Source: Orientallactaga sibirica (taxonomy: Eukaryota; Chordata; Mammalia; Rodentia; Dipodidae). Taken from it: a DNA stretch of 64,000 bases. The DNA is taken from the NCBI GenBank assembly GCA_036365145.1, contig JAEOAD010000029.1, positions 20,817,001 to 20,881,000 of the forward strand, given 5' to 3'. A program made the translations under genes and the position numbers. Below the pieces are notes generated by a model. It saw only the letters and a list, made by a program, of their open reading frames with translations. It did no database searches and was not told where the DNA came from. How positions within the stretch are numbered: position 1 is the stretch's first letter; every line of letters begins with the position of its first letter. Positions 57,090 to 64,000 of the stretch are shown here, piece after piece.

Positions 57090-59235
57090 ATGCTGCCTTC
57101 CATGGCCCTCCCCAGCATGTCCTGGATGCTGCTCTCCTGCCTGATACTCCTGTCTCAGGTTCAAGGTGAGCTTTTTCTGTTTATGGACTTAGGTTTTCTG
57201 TGAGTGTTTGGAACAAAGAAATGGAGGGTGGCTCCTGAGTACCACATACACCAATAGTGAGGAGGATTTCACAGTGTCACCAGCAATTCCTGCACTTGGC
57301 CACTGATGATGGGACGCCCCACAGTGTTCCAGCATTAATGCAGTTAGAGGGTTTCTCAGTTTGGGACAGAGTTCTAATGTATGTTGGTAAGCTGAAGAAG
57401 GGCAGTGTGAGTGTTAGCAATGAACTATAAAGGAGGAGTGATATGGAAGAATCATTAAATAACTAGATAGCCCAGATGAGGAGAGTCAAAATGCAGAATC
57501 AAGGGGAAGGGTAATGTGAAAACTAATGCTCTGCTTCAAGCTTGTTCAAAAAAAAACATAAAATGTGTAAAGCATGTTCAGGATTTAGCACTTATTCTAG
57601 AAAGACAAGGCTCAAATTATTGAAGTTGACTTCACAATTTAGCACTTACTCATTTACATGCATTCTTTCTCTCTCTCCTTCTCTCTCTTTTCTGCTGCTT
57701 TCCATGCCAGGTGAAGATGCTCAGGAAGAACTGAACTCCCCACGCATCAGCTGCCCCAAGGGCTCACAGGCCTATGCCTCCCACTGCTATGCCTTGTTTA
57801 GGACAGAAAAATCCTGGTTTGATGCAGATGTGAGTGCTGATGGGTGGGACAGAAGGAATAATTGGAAGTACATGTGGGGCTCACAGGAGACTAGCTCAAA
57901 TTTCCATGGTTCCATTTGAATCAGAATGACTCCTCCATCTTTCACACAATCCTCCTTCTCACCTTCTCATGCCCTACCATTCTTCAGTGAGTTCTCAGTA
58001 TACCTGTCCTTGTGTCCTTTCTCTCACAGCGGGCCTGCCAGAAGCGGCCCTCAGGACACCTGGTGTCTGTGCTCAGTGAAGCTGAGGGTGCCTTTGTGTC
58101 CTCCCTGGTAAAGAGCACTCTGAACAACTACCAGTATGTCTGGATGGGGCTCCACGATTCCACACTGGTGAGACACATATCTCTGTTACCTCTCCACTGG
58201 CCTTTGTCTTCTAAGTATAGTCTTTTCTTACACTGGAAAAAACCCAAGGTGACATAGGCCTCAGATAGAGGGTAACATTTGGGAAAAGGGGCTCCTAAGA
58301 CAAGTTGAAGAACTTAGCCCTGTATATGTCTCTAGTCTTCAGAATACATTTGTGTGCTTGTAGACAATTTTTCTATTTTTCCTATGTGAGATCCTAAGTA
58401 TCTTTTGTGTGAGATTCATTTAATCTGCCTCTATGACTCTCAGCCAATCCTCAATGAAGAGATACACATCTGATCTTTATAAAATAGACATGGTGTTTGG
58501 AGTATAGTGTAATTTTTCCACTGCACATACCTCTATGTTCACCAAGGAACATATTATTTTATTTGGATCTCAAGGGCTTGTGATTGGTTATAGACTGGGA
58601 TTTGGTAATAGAGAGTGATGGTATGGCTAACTTCCAAGCATAGATAGCTCTGAGAAACATTAGCAGACCTAATTCTATGAGTCTGGGTGAGCATATCAGG
58701 TCTTCATGCCAAGGGGCCTGTCGTGCAATCAGATCTTCAATGGTTATTCTCTTCTCATGGCTGCATCCTCTGTAGGGCCAGGAAGCTGATGGGGGTGGCT
58801 GGCAGTGGAGCAATGATGACGTGCTGAACTACTTTAACTGGGATAATGATCCTTGCTCTGCCTCAGAGCATGGTTACTGTGGGAGTTTGACAAGAAATTC
58901 AGGTAAGGAGCATAAGAATTTCTCCTGCCCAGTCTTTACCACTGCTCTCCTTCATGCCTGGGCCTTCCATTCTTGGTTTTCCCCTTAGCCAGCTTATGTA
59001 AGCAGGATTTCTTTCCTCTCATCTTCTCCCATGTCTACTTCACCTGGACTAGCACCCTTTTGTAGATGAGCCAGAAACTTCAAATTCGTGATTGAAATAG
59101 GAGACATTTCTTCATGAATTCTTTAGCTTTGCGTGCAGCATTCATTTTTTATTTTCTGTGTCTGTAGGATTTCGGAAGTGGACAGACTATAACTGTGACT
59201 TGAAGTTGCCCTATGTTTGCAAGTTCAAGAGCTAG
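57090..59235 (+). CDS. Reg3: REG3-family secreted C-type lectin, spliced, intact
   Basis: Coding exons are 57090-57165, 57711-57829, 58030-58167, 58776-58902 and 59168-59235, after a non-coding exon 1 (about 56756-56781); exon 2 starts at 57087. All introns are GT-AG (305, 545, 200, 608 and 265 bases) and the frame is open for 175 codons, the usual REG3 length. Residues 1-25 or 26 are a signal peptide (hydrophobic [10 protein letters not shown]). Residues 27-37 form an acidic pro-segment ending Arg37, then Ile38, the trypsin cleavage point known in this family. Cys40-Cys51, Cys68-Cys171 and Cys146-Cys163 provide the three framework disulphides. REG3 proteins are secreted by gut epithelium and pancreas, bind peptidoglycan sugar and kill or exclude Gram-positive bacteria. 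Odd features: the Glu-Pro-Asn triplet is Glu-Ala-Asp (114-116), and Cys138 is an extra cysteine. The ATG used sits 3 bases into exon 2 and gives the family N-terminus. Assignment to Reg3a, b or g is not possible by eye; the sequence looks nearest to Reg3b-type rodents. Confidence 0.95.
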
Positions 59236-59452
59236 ACTGGAGATCCTCCAGCTCAAGCTCAGTCTGTAGCCCATCAGAGTCCAGATTCCAAGTGTGAAGA
59301 TTCCTGCAGCAAGGGTGAAGTTTCCTGAGAACAGTTACCTGACCCCTGTTTCTGGTCTTCTTTTCATCTTGTCCACTCCATTTGGACCCTTCTAAGAATG
59401 TTATGGCTTTAGGACTGACATAGCACGAATAAAACTATAACTTCTACTTGTA
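59236..59452 (+). terminator. REG3 3' UTR and poly(A) signal
   Basis: The canonical AATAAA is at 59428-59433, so cleavage is expected around 59450. The UTR aligns with that of the relic gene at 44191-44420. Confidence 0.85.
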
Positions 59453-59524
59453 TGCTTTTTTGGTCTATTCATGTAGTAATTTACTAATTATATCAATTCA
59501 TGAAAAGATATCATCAGAGTTAGC

Positions 59525-59750
59525 TTTCAAAAATTATTTTTATTTATTTGTTTGCTAGGAGAAAGGGGAGAGAGAAAGAGAGGGAGAGAATGGGCATTCC
59601 ATGGCTTCTTGCCAGTGCAAATGAATTCCAGATGCATGTGTCACCTTACTTTGTGTATCTGGCTTTATGTGTGCATTGCAGTATCAAACTCAGGCCTTCA
59701 GGGATTGCAAACAAGTACCTTTAACTGCTGAGCCATCCCTCCAGCCCCAG
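59525..59750 (-). repeat. B2-like SINE, type A
   Basis: It is complete, with head 'gagccatccctccagcccc'. It sits just behind the REG3 poly(A) site and is absent from the matching place in block A. Confidence 0.9.
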
Positions 59751-60502
59751 AGTAAAATTTTTTAGTTAACACTTACTGTATGCCATCTGTCATAAGACTA
59801 GTTTTAATCAAATACATATGATTGCAAAATGAAGGGATAGAAAGATGTTATTCAGAGAAACATTAATCATAACAAAACTGAGGTAGCCATGATAAATTTT
59901 CATAATGCAGATTTAGAAACCAGAACATTAAGAGATATCAAGAGGGTCACTATAGAATGTGAACAGTGTTGAATTCTTCAAGGTAACATTTTGTTTCTTA
60001 ATAAGTGTGCTTGTCACGTATGAACTTCAAGTCCATCAGCCAATGACTTATAGAAGCTCAGTGAACATGGACATACCCACTATTGTATAGATAAAGTTTT
60101 GCTTATGATGGGGCTGCTCCTGAGAAAAAAATTACTCTTAAGTTGAAAATATAATGAATCAAAATGCTTTTACAGCATCTAACCTACAAAATATCTTCAT
60201 CGTCACACAGCACATCAGAATATTTGATGTTGCCATCATCATTGTATGTCTGACTGGGGATGATCACTTGATGCCATTGTCCAGCATTATTAGGGTATGA
60301 CAATGGTTCTCACTGACCTATTAAATATTAACATTCAGGATTCAGTACCTATTTAATGCATGCAAGTTGAATTTATACCCTTATAACTTAAAAATCTTAA
60401 ACTTCATGATTCTCTTTTGGGGAACATTTGTACCTAGAGACTTAATGTCTCCTCTTTTTAGTAACTGATAGACTGAGCAGGCAACTTACCCTCTAAGAAA
60501 CT

Positions 60503-60600
60503 AGAGAAAGAAAAGCAATGCAAGTGCAGGGGAAGCAGCAGAAGAAGAATATAACAGGGTAGAATTTAATGAAATTCAAACCAAGAAAGTCCAAAGTTTC
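60503..60600 (+). repeat. LINE-1 ORF2-like fragment
   Basis: 'aaactagagaaagaaaagcaa' and 'tttaatgaaattcaaacc' follow L1 ORF2 order and match 47.22 kb. It marks the right end of duplication block B as far as I can trace it. Confidence 0.55.
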
Positions 60601-60714
60601 AAATTCTCCTATTTCTCACAGGAAATAGCTCCAAAGACAAACAAAATGACCTGGGTCATCACTGAAACTACTGCACTCCTGTTACCAAATTTCTCTACTG
60701 GGAACATTTTGTAT

Positions 60715-60850
60715 TTTTTGTGACAAAATGCCTAACAAAGGCTACTTAGGGAAGATAGAGTTTATTTTGGGCTTACATTTAGAGGGTGCAGCCCACCATG
60801 GTGATGAAGCCTTGACTCAACCTATCTTGTACTGCATCTCTGTGTCCAAG
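60715..60850 (-). repeat. MaLR-like LTR fragment
   Basis: 'tttgtgacaaaatgcctaac', 'agagtttattttgggcttacatttag' and 'gcagcccaccatggtg' match the reversed 3' part of rodent MaLR-type LTRs as I remember them. Confidence 0.5.
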
Positions 60851-60852
60851 AT

Positions 60853-60990
60853 TATTTATTTATTTATTTGTTTATTTGAGACAGAGAAAGACACACACAC
60901 AGAGAAAGAGAAAGGAGGGAGGAGGAATTGGGGCAGACGTGGATGTGCCAAGGCCTTCTGCGACTGTGAGGTGGGAAGATTGTGAGTTAG
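60853..60990 (-). repeat. B2-like SINE, tail and partial body
   Basis: A (TTTA)n tail, GA and CA repeats and 'ccaaggccttctgcgactg' are present. The rest of the body and head are missing. Confidence 0.7.
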
Positions 60991-61044
60991 ATCATAATTT
61001 CGATTACATAATGGCATCCTGCTCCAAAAACAAAAAGAGGGAAG

Positions 61045-61262
61045 GATGGGACTGGAGAGATGGCTTAGCACATAAGGCATTTGCCTGCAAAGCCAATAGA
61101 CCGAAGCTCAATTCCCCAGGACCCACATAAGCCAGATGCACAAGTTGGTGCTTGCATCTGGAGTTTGTTTGTAGTGGCTGGAGGCCCTGGCACACCCGCT
61201 GTCTCTCTTCCTCTCTGACTATTTGCCTCTCTCTCTTTCTCTCTCAAATAAATACATAGAAA
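61045..61262 (+). repeat. B2-like SINE, type A
   Basis: The head gggactggagagatggcttag, full body, CT tract and an AAATAAATACATAGAAAATAAA-type tail are present. Confidence 0.93.
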
Positions 61263-61264
61263 AT

Positions 61265-63220
61265 AAAAATATTTAAAAAGAGGAAAGGAAAATAGAGTTC
61301 TCTTTGTTATGAGGTAGGTGAGATCACTTACTTTCAGTTGACTTAATTTTTTGAAGAATGCATGAATGGATGGATATATTTGAATATATTTTTTTCTTAC
61401 CTTGCCCATCTCACAGTTTTTGTAATCAGATGTGTATGAGTAAAATATCTCTTCTTAGGTTAAACATGATTCAATTTAGTATCAGTTTTAATGCAGATAT
61501 ATCCCAGGTCATCTCATCACTAATTATACTCTAGGCACCAACCTTTAGTCTAGTGAATTATTGCCAGAAGGTTGTGATACTACAATAAGCTGCACAATAA
61601 TGATAAATAATAATTCATATGTAGCAGATTTACTCAGGACACAGGAGAATAAGCATCCTTCTTTGAGTTTTCTTTGCTTGCTAGAAAGATACAGCCAGCA
61701 ATCTGTGCATTGTCTTTGCTAAAATATAACTGACAATGGTTGCCTGCTATAGACACACTCACCAAAATACAACACTTTCCTTGCTCTTTAATAACAATCA
61801 TTATTAAATTCACACTCCGTTCCCTTTCCCTAAATCTGAGAAGAAACAAAAAACTCAAAATGGCAAAATCCCATATCCCCAAATAACCAGTTTTCATTGG
61901 AAAATATCAATGACCACAACTTACTCTTCCTTGTGAGCCACTTTCAAAGGGGAGACATTATTCACAATTTCAAGGACCTATGAATTTGGTAGTATTAATC
62001 AAGGTTTGCGATTTCATACTGTATAACTGTACCAGTGAGGAGGCTTTAGAGGGTTATAAGTCTATATTATATGTGGAAAAAACTCTAAACTCTCTTGTCT
62101 TGTATTGATTCACACATGATACCTAAATAGCTTGAATATAAGACATAGAAAATTTCAAGTAGAAAAATGTAAATGTTATTTTAATTTCATAAAACATTAA
62201 CCAAATTCCTTTTTTTTTTCTTCTGAATGTAGCCAGTGAATATTTGTGATGCACTAGAAGGAAGTGTACAGAAAAGGATTTCAGAATCACTGTTATATAA
62301 CCCTTAAGATGTGCAGAGGTGGAAAGAAAGCTTTCCAGTGTTCAGTCAGAATATCAATAGTCTCTCCCTCTTAATGAGGTAAAGCTGGCTTCCTTCTTCA
62401 AACAAGCATGGGATGTGAAAGGTAGACTATGTCACCTGTTAGGTTAAACTTCTTAAACAACTGCTAACATTGAGGAAGTTGTACTGGCCCATAAATGTTG
62501 TTTTCAAACGTATGAACCAAATGCACCAGACATAACAGATGAATTTGTCTTTCTCCATGATGTCTCCACAATTTTTCTTTGCATCAGTTTTTGTCTTTCC
62601 CAGGGGGAAAAAAAAAGTCCCATTGTGTTAACCTTAGAGACAGCTGTTGAATGCAACATGATCCATGGACTACTACATTTAGGTTGTTAATTTTTGGTTT
62701 TAGCATAACTGCCATTATAGATTCCAAGTCAGGATATCTTCTATAGGAACATTCCAAGCTTAACAAGTTTGAAGGTAGCAGTAGAATAATAATATCAGCA
62801 ATAGTGTAAATAATTGTTTTATGCTGTAACTCCTGTGGCTAAACCAGTGTCGGAAAGATGACACAGAACAAGTCAAATATTATAAACTCCTCTGAGACTC
62901 AAGTTAACTTGTTAGTTCTAAACCCTGTAAAATCAGAAAGAAAGGCAAGGTGCATGCTCCCAAGATACCATGGCACAGATGCACATTTTTGTTCCTAATG
63001 GGATGAATAAGAAGACAGCAAAGGAGTGCATCAAAGAAAACATGTTACTTACTGTGATAATACTAAATCCTATAGCTTTTTGTTCAGCATTCAGGACATG
63101 TGTTGTGTTGTGATCTCCAGCCTCTTTGGATAGTCCCACCACTTTGGCTTTGACATTTGTAGCCCACTTGGCCACTCTCAGGTTGGCCCTGTGCATTGCT
63201 TATGGCTTTTCAAATGAAAA
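61265..63220. other. Intergenic, nothing firm
   Basis: It is AT-rich. An 88-codon minus-strand frame (63196-62933) has a hydrophobic centre, but I recognise no family and see no gene context. Confidence 0.45.
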
Positions 63221-63227
63221 ACTTAAA

Positions 63228-63305
63228 TATGTGAGGACTGGGGCATCAAACTACGGCCATGAAGCTTTGTAAGCAAGTGGTTTTAATAACTAAGCCATCT
63301 CTATA
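63228..63305 (-). repeat. B2-like SINE, head remnant
   Basis: 'ggggcatcaaactacggcc' and 'taactaagccatctctatag' are the last 75 bases of a reversed copy. Confidence 0.65.
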
Positions 63306-63584
63306 GTTACAACAACTGATTTTTTTAACAAGTCATAGAAAGGTGTGATACACAGAGTTTTGTGTTTTCATAATTTCATTTAAATTTTGACATTGACATT
63401 TTTAAGCATATACAAAGACAGATAAGATATTGTTATAAAATGCATGTATCCACCAACCAGCTTTAATGATAATTCAATATAATGAAGCAGGCAGAGCAGA
63501 TTTACAAATAACTATTCTTACATGAAAGTATCCTCTTCTGTGTTTTTATGAAAGTAAACAAACCCCAAACAACAAAAACAAAAA

Positions 63585-63805
63585 GAGCTGGAGAGATAGG
63601 TTAGCCATTAAAGGCATTTGTTTCTAAAACCTGATGTCCTGTGTTTGATTCCCCAGTTAACACATGAAACCGGTTGTACAAATTGATGCATTTGTCTGGA
63701 GTTCACTTGCAGTGACAAGAGGTCCTGTCCTAATATGTCATTTTATCTCCCTCTCTCTCACTTTCCATTGTAAATAAGTACATAAATAGAATCTTAATAA
63801 AAATA
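63585..63805 (+). repeat. B2-like SINE, type A
   Basis: A diverged head (agagctggagagataggttag), normal body and AATAAG/AATAGAATCTTAATAA-type tail are present. Confidence 0.85.
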
Positions 63806-64000
63806 AACACTTTATTAATAAAGCCATTTGACTTTCTTCAGTTGCAAAAATCCTTCATGATACAAAATAAATCATGGTAGAGAATCTGAGTCACAAGGAA
63901 CTGAGACTGGGTTCAGCTAAAAGTCAACTGAGATAGATTAATCAGGCAGCTCACAGTTAGTGAGCGGAGGAAATCTCATAGTCCCTGGCTTCCCATCAAA

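Noticed and set aside
57542..57919. A single 125-codon frame through 57.54-57.92 kb as an independent gene
   Set aside because: It is exon 3 of the REG3 gene read together with its flanking introns.
62933..63196. An 88-codon minus-strand frame with a hydrophobic segment
   Set aside because: No recognisable family, promoter or splice context; length is within chance for this window.

Overview
The window is mammalian nuclear DNA and almost certainly from a rodent. It has a spliced lectin gene, 7SL-derived B1 repeats, B4 and ID repeats, MaLR-type LTRs and L1 3' ends. The dominant repeat is a tRNA-derived, B2-like SINE whose head reads GGGCTGGAGAGATGGCTTAG, with a CT-rich body and an AAATAAATAAA tail. 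It occurs in a short form (type A, with a 'gcaaatgccttaac' block) and a long form (type B, with a 'ccttgtggtcaagtg' block). From memory this combination fits a dipodoid rodent (jerboa, Jaculus-like); that assignment is an inference and cannot be proven without a database.

Layout. 1-5.4 kb: SINEs and an old MaLR LTR. 5.46-8.1 kb: a decayed class I (gammaretrovirus-like) ERV on the minus strand with one LTR, a tRNA-Phe-like primer binding site and broken gag. 8.6-9.95 kb: a GC- and CpG-richer stretch of unknown role. 10-30 kb: gene-poor DNA with L1, B1, B4 and SINE insertions, a 42-bp x 3 minisatellite, a 25-bp palindrome and a long polypyrimidine tract. 30.2-31.6 kb: a minus-strand processed pseudogene of DNAJB6. 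31.6-43 kb: dense SINEs and AT-rich unique DNA. 43.5-60.5 kb: a REG (regenerating islet-derived C-type lectin) locus. 60.5-64 kb: repeats and unique DNA.

The only gene that looks functional is a six-exon REG3-family gene on the plus strand (mRNA about 56.76-59.45 kb). All splice sites are GT-AG, there are a TATA box and an AATAAA signal, and it encodes 175 residues: a signal peptide, an acidic pro-segment with a conserved Arg-Ile cleavage point, and one C-type lectin fold with all six framework cysteines. About 15 kb upstream lies a second REG copy reduced to the end of exon 5, intron 5, exon 6 and the 3' UTR. Its upstream and downstream flanks both align with those of the intact gene, so this is an old tandem duplication in which one copy lost about 3.9 kb (promoter to mid-exon 5).

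I found no tRNA or rRNA gene, CRISPR array or prokaryotic-type system, and no convincing wholly new system. The items most worth checking are the altered sugar-binding triplet and extra cysteine of the REG3 protein, the deletion-derived REG relic, a CTCF-like core carried by every type B SINE, and the CpG-rich block at 9 kb.
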